Part shown: positions 39,801-45,016 of the stretch, one piece after another
How the letters are laid out: each line of letters starts with the position of its first letter
Numbering within the stretch: position 1 is the first letter of the stretch
From: Bacteroidota bacterium
Lineage (GTDB): Bacteria > Bacteroidota > Bacteroidia > Chitinophagales > Chitinophagaceae
Length of the DNA stretch: 64,000 nt
Assembly (NCBI GenBank): GCA_023416995.1
Contig: JAEZGI010000025.1
Span: forward strand, 1 to 64,000
Direction of reading: 5' to 3'
Notes under the pieces: generated by a model
The model's input: only the letters and a program-made list of their open reading frames with translations
The model's database searches: none
Told to the model about the DNA's origin: nothing
Position numbers and translations under genes: made by a program

Positions 39801-39832
39801 CAGATACGATCCATAAAATTATCATAGAATAA
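27848..39832 (+). CDS. giant multidomain T9SS surface protein, probable adhesin
   Basis: This 3,994-residue protein has a signal peptide (cleavage near SHAQ, residue 30), a beta-sandwich domain to about 235 (STNGLIAFGT, PLWDDLN), a fibronectin type III domain (about 238-325), a LamG domain (about 340-545) and an Ig-like segment (about 550-625). From about 628 to 3,450 it is a Thr/Ser/Asn/Gly-rich solenoid with recurring GNWTNNG, AGSGTVxFNG and FNNLTI units. Three WxGxxxxxWxxxxNW openings restart it at about 628, 1,465 and 2,531. A second FnIII-like domain (about 3,820-3,905) precedes a T9SS type A sorting domain ending FAKIYSA..HKIIIE. The C-terminus directs type IX export and anchoring. The DUF4402-like gene starts 5 nt later, tying it to the usher-like set. 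An adhesin role is inferred. Confidence 0.9.
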   Translation: MKSCFLRTYPVNIVFAVLAVLAFEHRSHAQNITQYNFTSTSGSFTAIDGISPALSTGSVDDGAFNNLPIGFDFWFMGERHTRISASTNGLIAFGTTVANDYQNDLTNGGTRPHIAPLWDDLNLVAATNFSYLTTGTAGNRILTLEFLNVKWNYNAWGAVISFQVKLHESTGKIEMIYRQQMMGVSSGSASIGIAATAKGAGNFLSVSNAGTSVSSTTEASVSTKPATGRTYSFTPPVPAAPTGLSFTNVSGSTMTLNWSDNSNNETGFAIYRSTDGVNYTFVSQTAANTTSSPQTDLTQNITYYWRVFAVSEGALSAALAGSRVTLCSGPSISQLPSTGLISYHKFEGNANDALDNNNGTLQNAPAVTADRYGNNTAYSFNGVNQYISTNNAYVNPSTVSVSAWFKTSATTGGVLAGFSSMRTGNGGNRDRFIYMTSGGQLYFGVAPGAVKRYISTTASFNDGHWHMATGTVGAGGLKLYVDGVLLASDPTVTSSEVYTGYWRFGHDDISTWPEAPASHYFEGTIDDVIVHHRELSASEIGILFTAPDGAGSNSPVCVGGTLNLTARSAAGAIYSWTGPNGFTSSLQNPTIVYTTAAQGVYKLEVRSAGCSTPTVAYVRVTGSNAPGQWTGNVSTDWANPANWCSGVLPTATTDVTISATATRMPTIATSVDVNNLTIAAGASLTLSATGTLNISGTLTNAGTISNSGTTRFNGTSGQQTYSGISQFHHIVVANPAGIAIATPVTINGNLTINTGIVSSNNFNISIKGNWINNATATSFNAGTATVSFNGSTVQTIGGTSSTTFNHLTAASTGSTVTLLNNVNVSGNLSVTSGTFNLSTFNANRAAAGGILLVSNNATLSIGGTQSFPANYTTNTLVTASNVEYAGTNQTVSNQLYGNLILTGSAGAAVKTFAAGAMTIEGNLISSSGAATSVSVVPAADVTINGNVTIGTATTLSGSSYIYNIGGNWTNNGTFAGNSGTVVFKGTGTTVTGTGVQGFNNLTIVASMVSFTSNNVTVSGNLSTTGSGSFSQATGGTLTMTGSGKTISGTGITLNNLNVPGNVSIASSLALAGDLNIPGSFTASAGTVTMSGSSKSILGAGTKNFSTLFVTGSVTTAVNFNISSGLSVVGAFSATGGIASFSGTSTLSGTANLSAVLLNGTKLQLTANSELGIGSSLAIAAGSLDVTTSTPNTVNFNGTGAQNINGIDYNRLILSNGGNKTASAAITVNDDFTIGSGTTFTSGNFIHSIYKNWTNNGSFTAGSGTIRFTGTATSNIIGATSFNNLTLDHATDAASVILQSYVSAVVVNITRGKLLTGTNTVTITSTRNGNGIILGNIRRTHAFAPGVAYAFESPYNTITFASVTGVSDVTVSVSTNNTTDFPNSASIHREYNVVIPSGTYNATLQLHYEDDELHGNQEENMGLWRYNIPTWTPVGKTANNTSLNYVEQTGLTNVNGRWTLSDNSNVVQWNGSISSDWNTPGNWTVVEGSASRPPGPLDIVLLGNAAFTNQPTINTAVSVKKIAFASTKAVSLTLAAGGSLTTAGTIDGTWDKNMMHIINVNDQTLTVNDLNLGDNLNGRGIHLNLGSGVITTLDGIRQSGGANITVTGTGTIRIFEDYEYVSGIFTAGNGTVEYNGVLNQAIGPVIYNNLTINKPTGIALINSATTINGNLQVSSGELLNQVNTIIKGNVTIAPQGTFQNESVLHVSGNWTNNGNYISGPGSVYLNGPGTQNISNTTFETLIIEKPVGSSVVLGSDIALKGSLLISSGSLNVVTYSCGRLTMGGAFNLGDSATYITAGNSPPLNFTTYTVSPSSTVIYNGTTPQVINIEGITLGHAIFRNAGQKTLASGIAIGGDLTIESGSNLNAGTNTIRLGGNWKNSGTFNQGTGTVLFNGTGKTINGNTTFHTAIIAGSYTQLANITYDNLLHITQSGAISSGTGIFTTMNGDLMNLGSLITHGTTTYSGLRVQKLSLINSTTFALIVNFNGSVSPILNSTSVPQFGYININNTGGLKPSVDWTIAYNMTVGTGASFHGGNSVHTMMGSVINNGTITSEGTINFVPSTAATINFGSHFSSTGLLNFGGTGAITVQGTPEAMHDVVISNQHVTGVSPSSSWTVDSNFTVENNAVFNAGSATYTVGGNLVNTGTINAGSSTFILNGSVQQRVSSSSALNNVTMNKTGGNALLFRDLTINNTLHFISGTITTGTYKVILPATGSINGAGQPRGWINGNLQKHISAGATSFSYEVGDQTNYTPATISFSNVSIAGQLTVKAVPAQHPNGSGSVINDFKNVNRYWSLVNAGIVFDEYAATLKFKPSDVDAGAIPLNFGIDVYSGSSWSLPTIGNRTDTSTQATGISRIGDIAIGEICNAGTTITYNGSPYCLSSGIATVSLSGTTGGIFTASGGLNINPVTGEILLSNSNAGTFTITYTVAATASCPIYTTTATVVITKPTEANILYEASPYFAGSTVMAVVTFSGTEGGKFGSTTGLVIDSLTGAINVSLSTAGSYTVTYTLEAVGGCAPVTATANVVIISKKTWDGGAGTTNWGDANNWNPNAVPLASEDIELDGAFIIDVNVAGFTKSLTLNHPLLVLTMKTGNTISVAGNLNVLSGTFNTETNLPAVTGSTSITGGTIGYTGTGTQTIAPLNYNNLTSSSSGTRILSNSGVIGIRGQFAPGANSYVITGSTVDFNGATGQLIPAINYYNLIVSNAGVKTVMPGTAGVAGILSVNGSATLNTSDAAATISYNGNQAQNVTPISYYALNISSDDMVRISSAISVPKFSITKGTFDLNTFSLTSTDTAMYNGGHVHNGPIQATGKWASFNETNINAPITVNCANLYLSKSTFNGVTHLSKNGPGLNTSGGGNTYNGITVITNSGSGSLDLANTDPEIFNANLTINNTGASRIQIGISSENNVFNGNVTINHGGNTVSNNTIISRNASASAVFNGNLILNCTNQNTSSGIIIANDGRITVNGNIIVSSTNGRGILFGAATGTVTITDGFTISDDGAGMFTTGTLTLNKFIQSGNTAQTIRLTGTANLLIGTGSKFEGAVNFTAPELFLTDAQFNGAGVFTKTGGANNVTVGGNTFGGPALIRNTGSGFFRLANTKGDNFKSNATFVQLGAGLLQPAYKGTTSVAGHLSTEGTLSEIGFGSGGGTVMMNGTVKQNIEGTISPRFNNLRIENAGDTVAPKVNLIIDAHMTVASGVLNLGVFTADRSTAGGLLTLANGGKLRIGGTNTIPANYNTHDIGATSTVDYAGVNQIVAALNSSQLYGHLTISGTGATVNADLLVRNNLNVPGSFDIKTFNVKVGGALTSSGNFTVSEGAVEMNGSNAQLIPAGVFTGNVIKELRINNVTNVTLAGSLNVKDVLHVYNGQFNTGGHLILRSTATGTARVAEITSAAAQPIVGNVLTERYIPGKRKYRLLTSSVSTSSGNTLSPGQEHLSIWGNWQNQGNNVTGNNGTLITGGTSADGYDTQTGNPSLFTYDDVNRAYRRFSSTNGNTTKYTPLKAGVAYYMFVYGDRLNTVSTSNPNNTTLRSYGTLLTGDQVYTPSSENPLSNVPERYTMIGNPFASPIDWASLPKTNVSNTYWGWDPNLSNTGGYVTVSTAGSVTIIAPFSGSTGLDQYIQPGQGFFVKTTAPSPTLIIRERDKVANFNPHAFSMVQTLGARTVKKVSLMAVNLQYNNGATKVLADGVVAAFDQGFSAAVNDQDAAKMMNTAEAISILNGNAVLSIDARPVPVNNDTVKLQMARITKSQYTLQIFSQQMETSGLQPYLEDNFLNTSQLLSVKDTNYISFSVTAVAASSAPDRFQIVFRAPLVLATKFVSAKAVAKNSDVEVDWKVADDKGHEMYEVQRSTDGNNFTTVVRVNSNATGQYKWLDESVTSNIIYYRIRAVNQGGDNIFSKTMTVKLVGENPSVRIFPIPVTGYRMNLEINDVQKRSYQLRLSGTQGQIVMIKHIEHTGGKTAYQIIIDRSLKPGVYFAKIYSAATDTIHKIIIE

Positions 39833-39837
39833 ACAGC

Positions 39838-40359
39838 ATGAAAAAATCAATAAATCATATCCGATATATTATTGTGCTTGTATTGATTGGCCTGTCAACT
39901 TCAGGATATTCCCAAACGCATCCTACTGATAGCATACCTCCGGATCCGGGCGCATTGTCGGTCTATAATGTACAGAACTTGTCATTTGGAGCATTCAGTC
40001 ATGGTAGCGCCGGTGGGTCAGTGTCGGTCTCCGCAAACGGTGACAGATCGGTTCTTGGAACAGTTACGCCGCTTAATCTGGGATTTGCATACTACCAGGC
40101 AATATTTGAAATCGAAGCGCCCGAGGGCTCCATCATCTCGATAATGAATGGGCCCGATGCAATGCTGACAGGCAGTAATGGCGGATCAATGAAGCTGACA
40201 ATCGGCACTTCATCGCGTGGTTCCATGTTTCTGAATTCAGTGCCTTCTCCAAACCGTGTACCGATACATATTGGTGGCACATTAACAGTAGGAAATATTT
40301 CAAATAATCCGCCCGGAAAATATACGGGAACGTTCTTTATAACGTTTAATCAGGAGTAA
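39838..40359 (+). CDS. DUF4402-like secreted protein, candidate minor pilus subunit
   Basis: This 173-residue protein has a signal peptide (ending TSGYSQ) and an all-beta domain with LSFGAFSHGSAGGSVSVSANGDRS near the start and a final strand pair GKYTGTFFITFN. This matches the DUF4402 pattern of the larger subunit at 43447 (MSFGNISV..NGGTVELDPAGNR; GVYTSNSFDVTVNYN) but is more divergent. DUF4402 proteins are often encoded next to PapD-like chaperones. It lies 5 nt after the giant adhesin and 175 nt before the usher-like gene. A tip or minor subunit is the simplest reading. Confidence 0.75.
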   Translation: MKKSINHIRYIIVLVLIGLSTSGYSQTHPTDSIPPDPGALSVYNVQNLSFGAFSHGSAGGSVSVSANGDRSVLGTVTPLNLGFAYYQAIFEIEAPEGSIISIMNGPDAMLTGSNGGSMKLTIGTSSRGSMFLNSVPSPNRVPIHIGGTLTVGNISNNPPGKYTGTFFITFNQE

Positions 40360-40534
40360 TAAAAGTTCGTTAAATCCATATTTATAAACACTAAGAGTAA
40401 TCAAATATCAATAAGAGAAATCAACTAAAATAATCCAGGCGATAATCAAACAAACGGCCTTTTCAGTATCTCCTGATCGATATACATAAGCCAGGCAATC
40501 CTACCACAGTCCGATACGATTACAGTACACCTTC

Positions 40535-43333
40535 ATGAAAACCATTGCAACATTTGTTCTCCATTTTAGCGACCAGCACAGGGCAGCGATGTATGCATTG
40601 ACAATGTTACTTTTCATGACTTCAATATTGACACAATCTATACTTGCACAATCGGTTAATTTGTTTTCGGCAGAAAAGCAGTCAGCGGCTTTGTCGACGA
40701 CTCAACCGCCTGTCAACTTAGTAGCGGCTGCTGCGTATAAGCCCGCGACAGTTTATGCTGGGAGCTACAGCGATACCAGCTATATAAAATCAGTTGATAC
40801 GACCCTCGGCACCGGCAGAGCTGTACATCATGCCGACGAAGAAGTGCCTTTCGACGAACTGTCTGTCACACTTACTGTTCAACGTATAGGCAGTCTTGAA
40901 ATTCCGGTTCTCATATACGGGCAGCAGGTTTATCTGCCAGCGAAAGACATATTTGATTTCTTAAAAATAAAAACAACTATTTCAGACAATTTGGATTCGT
41001 TGTCCGGATTTTTTATTCATCCGTCCGCGCCTTATGTGATTGATCATTCGAGAAATCAAATCACTTACCAGGGTATTGTACATAACGCCCGGAGAGATGG
41101 CATGATCAGGACTGAAACCAATTTATATCTTAAGATTGACTTGTTTGGTCTGATATTCGGACTGGATTGCGTGTTCAACTTCAGAAGTCTTTCTGCGACT
41201 CTTTCCTCATCGGTTGAATTGCCTGCCCTGCGCGAAATGCAACAGGAAATGCTTCGAAAAAATATCAGTCGGCTGAAAGGCGAAAAGAAAGCAGATACGA
41301 CCATCAAAGCAGGCGGTGCGTTTTTTCGGGCAGGTGTGGCCGACTGGAGTATTACACATATAAAAGAATCTGAGATCCGGAGCAACACGCGACTTAGCTT
41401 ATCGCTCGGAGCCATGATTGCAGGTGGCGAAGCAAACTTACATCTTAACTACAACAGCATAGAAAAGGGCAGTGCACGTCAGCAATATTATTCATGGAGA
41501 CATGTAAACAATAGCAATAAAATTTTGCGTCAGTTTGTTGCAGGCAAGATCAATGCACCATCTGTCAGCTCTTTATTTTCACCGGTGAAAGGTTTTCAAC
41601 TTACCAATACACCCAGCACATACCGGCGCTCGTACGGAACCTACCGGCTGAGCAATCAGACAGAACCCGGTTGGACGGTTGAGTTATACGTCAACAACGT
41701 ATTGGTGAATTATGTGAAAGCAGATGCTTCCGGTTTCTTCACTTTCGATGTGCCATTGGTATATGGAAACTCCATTGTTCAGTTAAAATTCTACGGACCC
41801 TGGGGTGAAGAAAGAATAAGAGAACAAAACATTTCCATACCATTCAATTTCCTGCCGGTTAATCAATTGGAATACGGTATTACAGCAGGGATTGTGGATG
41901 ATAGTACCAACGACAAATTTTCAAGGGCAGTGTTGAATTATGGCCTGGGTAAACGCATAACTATTGGCGGCGGAGTTGAATATCTCACCTCGGCTAATTG
42001 TGGCCGGATAATGCCCTTTGCAAATGCATCATTACGCATCGCCTCAGGTATATTATTATCCGCCGAGCATGTAAAAGATGTTCGTACAAAAGGGATGCTA
42101 AGCTATCGGTTACCATCTAATCTCCAGATTGAGATGAACTATACAAAATATGCAGAAGGTCAGACGGCAGTCAGATACAACTACCTGGAGGAGAAAAGAG
42201 TCAGCATAACCAAACCTTTTAGGAGAAACAAGTTTAGTGCATTCGGCAAGCTTGCGTTTAACCAATACACTACGCCTAACGAACTGATCAAGGCTCCTGA
42301 GCTGGTATTTTCATCTGTTATAGCAGGTGTAAGTTCAAACATAACGACTTCAGCCATCCTGCGTGAGTCAATGGATCCTTTTATATTCACCAATCTGGCT
42401 GTGACGTTCAGATTGCCCAAAACGATTCGGGTAACACCACAAGTACAGTTTGAGTATGCGCAGCGAAACTTTAGCATGCTTAAACTTGAGGCTGAAAAGT
42501 CCTTACGGGGTAACGGTTTTGTAAATATCTCCTATGAAAAAAATATGTTCACCAATGCCAACAATATTACATTGGGATTACGTTATAATCTAAGTTTTGC
42601 ACAAACGTTTTTTTCCGTAAGAAAAAGCGATGTTCCTGTTAACAATAAAGAACGCAACGATCTTTCCACGGTATTGTCTGCCAGGGGAAGTCTGATACAT
42701 GATAAACACTCCGGGAAGTTAATTGGAAGCAACCAGGTAAATATTGGCAAAGGCGGGTTGGTGTTTGCACCATTTCTCGACATGAATCATAACGGGCGCA
42801 GAGATGCCGGTGAACCCGCGGTGAAAGGATTGAAACTGCGCATCAACAGTGGCCGGTTGAACATCGACAGAAAGGACTCCACGATCCGTATTACCGGCCT
42901 GGACGCTTATACTAATTACCTGGTTGAGTTCGACAGGAACAGTTTGCAAAATATAAGCTGGAAGCTTAAACATGCTTCTCTGAGGATAACAATTGAACCC
43001 AATCATATCAAAGTGGTTGAAGTCCCCGTGCTGGTATTGGGTGAAGCTGCCGGTTATGTATATCTAAAAAAAGGTGATGGACAAGAAGGAATTGGCCGCG
43101 TGATCGTAAACATATTTGACAAGGCTGGTTTGCTTGTGGCAAAAACATTAAGCGAGCAGGATGGTTACTTTTCCTATCTCGGTCTGGCGCCTGGTGAGTA
43201 TAAAGTGATGCCCGATGAAGAACAGTTGTCTAAGCTGAAAATGATTACAACCGGAGCTAAAGTGATCACTATATCGCAAAGCCGCGACGGGGACCTGGTT
43301 GATAATATAGATCTTATCATCAACACTAATTAA
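40535..43333 (+). CDS. usher-like outer-membrane protein
   Basis: The 932-residue protein has an N-terminal hydrophobic segment ending SILAQS (Met19 is an alternative start). Residues 85-250 include an N-terminal domain-like part. A long run of amphipathic beta-strands then suggests a barrel. Inserted at about 350-440 is a plug-like domain: VKGFQLTNTPSTYRRSYGTY, then WTVELYVNNVLVNYVKADASGFFTFDVPL..GNSIVQLKFYGPWGE, which follows the usher plug pattern. The C-terminal third holds FLDMNHNGRRDAGEPAVKG (SdrD/usher C-domain style) and a carboxypeptidase-regulatory-like domain (GRVIVNIFDKAG..YFSYLGLAPGEYKV). It lies between two DUF4402 genes and upstream of a PapD-like chaperone, which supports the usher call. 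Similarity to classical ushers is remote. Confidence 0.72.
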   Translation: MKTIATFVLHFSDQHRAAMYALTMLLFMTSILTQSILAQSVNLFSAEKQSAALSTTQPPVNLVAAAAYKPATVYAGSYSDTSYIKSVDTTLGTGRAVHHADEEVPFDELSVTLTVQRIGSLEIPVLIYGQQVYLPAKDIFDFLKIKTTISDNLDSLSGFFIHPSAPYVIDHSRNQITYQGIVHNARRDGMIRTETNLYLKIDLFGLIFGLDCVFNFRSLSATLSSSVELPALREMQQEMLRKNISRLKGEKKADTTIKAGGAFFRAGVADWSITHIKESEIRSNTRLSLSLGAMIAGGEANLHLNYNSIEKGSARQQYYSWRHVNNSNKILRQFVAGKINAPSVSSLFSPVKGFQLTNTPSTYRRSYGTYRLSNQTEPGWTVELYVNNVLVNYVKADASGFFTFDVPLVYGNSIVQLKFYGPWGEERIREQNISIPFNFLPVNQLEYGITAGIVDDSTNDKFSRAVLNYGLGKRITIGGGVEYLTSANCGRIMPFANASLRIASGILLSAEHVKDVRTKGMLSYRLPSNLQIEMNYTKYAEGQTAVRYNYLEEKRVSITKPFRRNKFSAFGKLAFNQYTTPNELIKAPELVFSSVIAGVSSNITTSAILRESMDPFIFTNLAVTFRLPKTIRVTPQVQFEYAQRNFSMLKLEAEKSLRGNGFVNISYEKNMFTNANNITLGLRYNLSFAQTFFSVRKSDVPVNNKERNDLSTVLSARGSLIHDKHSGKLIGSNQVNIGKGGLVFAPFLDMNHNGRRDAGEPAVKGLKLRINSGRLNIDRKDSTIRITGLDAYTNYLVEFDRNSLQNISWKLKHASLRITIEPNHIKVVEVPVLVLGEAAGYVYLKKGDGQEGIGRVIVNIFDKAGLLVAKTLSEQDGYFSYLGLAPGEYKVMPDEEQLSKLKMITTGAKVITISQSRDGDLVDNIDLIINTN

Positions 43334-43446
43334 TTAAACCATGAATTGCTAAGGATAACCTTTAGTAAACGAACAAACATCTTAAGATATTTATAAATCT
43401 GTAACAACCATTTTAATTTTAAACAATCAAACAATCAAAAAGGTCT

Positions 43447-43971
43447 ATGAAAACAAAATCGATCATCAGCAAAACAATTCTTTCCGCGATACTTCTTGCA
43501 GGTTTCGCAACAGCTTCACAAGCGCAGGCAACGGCTACTGCTACTGCTACTGCCACCATTGTAACTCCTATCAGCATTGCCAACATTTCTGATATGAGTT
43601 TTGGTAACATTTCAGTTCAGGCAAGTAACGGTGGTACAGTAGAGCTTGATCCCGCCGGCAATCGTACCCGCACTTCAGGTGTTACCCTTCCCGGTACTCC
43701 AGGAACCGTTTCTGCTGCAGCGTTTACCGTTACAGGTACAGGCGGTTACACTTACGCAATCATTCTTCCAAACACTGTAACACTCACCCGTGCCAGTGGT
43801 ACTGAAACAATGGATGTTACATCCTTTGTCAGCAATCCATCAGGCGTTGGTTTGCTGTCAGGCGGTGGTACACAGGATTTTTCTGTAGGTGCAACTTTGA
43901 CCGTTGCTGCTGGCCAGGCTGCCGGTGTGTACACATCAAACAGTTTTGACGTAACTGTTAATTACAACTAA
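43447..43971 (+). CDS. DUF4402 domain protein, candidate major pilus subunit
   Basis: This 174-residue protein has a signal peptide (ending ASQAQA) followed by an (Ala-Thr)n stretch encoded by near-perfect ACTGCT repeats, then a full DUF4402 domain: PISIANISDMSFGNISV, GTVELDPAGNRTRTSGV, AAFTVTGTGGYTYAI, LTVAAGQAAGVYTSNSFDVTVNYN. The terminal beta-strand and N-terminal extension are where donor-strand exchange would occur in a chaperone-usher subunit. It lies between the usher-like and chaperone genes and is followed by a strong terminator, which would let it be made in excess over the chaperone. Confidence 0.82.
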   Translation: MKTKSIISKTILSAILLAGFATASQAQATATATATATIVTPISIANISDMSFGNISVQASNGGTVELDPAGNRTRTSGVTLPGTPGTVSAAAFTVTGTGGYTYAIILPNTVTLTRASGTETMDVTSFVSNPSGVGLLSGGGTQDFSVGATLTVAAGQAAGVYTSNSFDVTVNYN

Positions 43972-43985
43972 TTATTTCATGTGTT

Positions 43986-44019
43986 AAAAATGCTGCTCAA
44001 AGGCATGCGCAGCATTTTT
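43986..44019 (+). terminator. intrinsic terminator after the DUF4402 subunit gene
   Basis: AAAAATGCTGC (43986-43996) and GCAGCATTTTT (44009-44019) form an 11-bp stem with a 12-nt loop and a terminal T-run. Its place between subunit and chaperone genes fits a partial terminator that sets subunit-to-chaperone ratio. Confidence 0.75.
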
Positions 44020-44054
44020 ATCTTTTCAGCTAAAAAGCTTTTCAACCACTTGTA

Positions 44055-44891
44055 ATGAAACATCTTTCGTCCTCTTTCCGAATAATGCTGCAACTGTTTG
44101 TTGTGTGTCTGCTGACATCTTCAAATGTCTTTAGCCAGGGTAATCTATTGGTTACGCCAAAACGTGTGGTATTTAGCGGACCCAAAAGAACAGAGGAGTT
44201 GAATCTTGCTAACGTAGGTAAAGATTCGGCAACATTTATGATCTCGTTTATCCAGATACGGATGAAGGATGATGGAACTTTCGAAAAGATTACAGAACCC
44301 GATTCGGCGCAACGTTTTGCTGACAAGTATATCCGTTTTTATCCGCGAACAGTTACACTGGCACCAAATGAATCACAAACTGTGAAGATGCAGATCACAA
44401 AAGCATCAGAACTGTTACCGGGCGAATATCGATCTCACCTGTATTTCCGGGCTGTGGCGACAAACAAACCACTTGGAGAAAAAGAACCGGCTGCAGACAG
44501 TCTCATCTCTATTAAAATTGTTCCTGTTTTTGGGATCTCTATGCCTGTCATTATACGGGTAGGTGAATCCGATACACAAATACAACTATCAGAACTCGCA
44601 TTCTATGAAGATGCAAACGAACCTGCTCTGGATATGACTTTTAAGCGTTCAGGGAACATGTCAGTTTATGGTGATGTAGTTGTCGATCACATATCTTCTA
44701 CCGGACAATCAACACGCGTAGGCAATGTAAATGGATTAGCAGTTTACAGTCCGAATGTCAAAAGACGGTTTCGGTTGGCATTGAATCCTGACAAGAAAAT
44801 TGATTATCACAGTGGCAGGCTACAGGTACGTTATGCTGATCACTCAGGCAAACCCAGGAAGCTGGCTGAAAGCGAATTAATTCTAAGGTAA
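44055..44891 (+). CDS. PapD-like periplasmic chaperone
   Basis: This 278-residue protein has a signal peptide (ending SSNVFSQ) and the two-domain immunoglobulin plan of fimbrial chaperones. Seen are LVTPKRVVFSGPKRTEELNLANVG (A-B strands), IRFYPRTVTLAPNESQTVKMQI (the P..v.l.P.e.Q.vk G1-region pattern) and LPGEYRSHLYFRAV, then a second domain. The alternating hydrophobic G1 strand normally donates to pilus subunits. It closes the gene set of adhesin, DUF4402 proteins and usher-like protein. Confidence 0.82.
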   Translation: MKHLSSSFRIMLQLFVVCLLTSSNVFSQGNLLVTPKRVVFSGPKRTEELNLANVGKDSATFMISFIQIRMKDDGTFEKITEPDSAQRFADKYIRFYPRTVTLAPNESQTVKMQITKASELLPGEYRSHLYFRAVATNKPLGEKEPAADSLISIKIVPVFGISMPVIIRVGESDTQIQLSELAFYEDANEPALDMTFKRSGNMSVYGDVVVDHISSTGQSTRVGNVNGLAVYSPNVKRRFRLALNPDKKIDYHSGRLQVRYADHSGKPRKLAESELILR

Positions 44892-44970
44892 ATCCGACGC
44901 AGACGTTTCATCCTCGAAATTCAAGAAATGAAGCGTTAATACCTGTTATTCATCTTTCATAAGATGCAAA

Positions 44971-44994
44971 AAGGCGACAGAATTCTGCCGCCTT
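44971..44994. terminator. bidirectional terminator between chaperone and katG
   Basis: AAGGCG and CGCCTT flank an inner CAGAATTCTG palindrome, giving a near-continuous stem, with A-rich sequence on the left (T-run on the minus strand). It serves the convergent chaperone and katG genes. Confidence 0.65.
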
Positions 44995-45016
44995 AACTAT
45001 CAATACATCAACTTAA

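Noticed and set aside
43525..43560. ACTGCT-type repeat as a phase-variation tract
   Set aside because: It is in frame, hexameric and encodes Ala-Thr repeats, so length change would not switch the frame.
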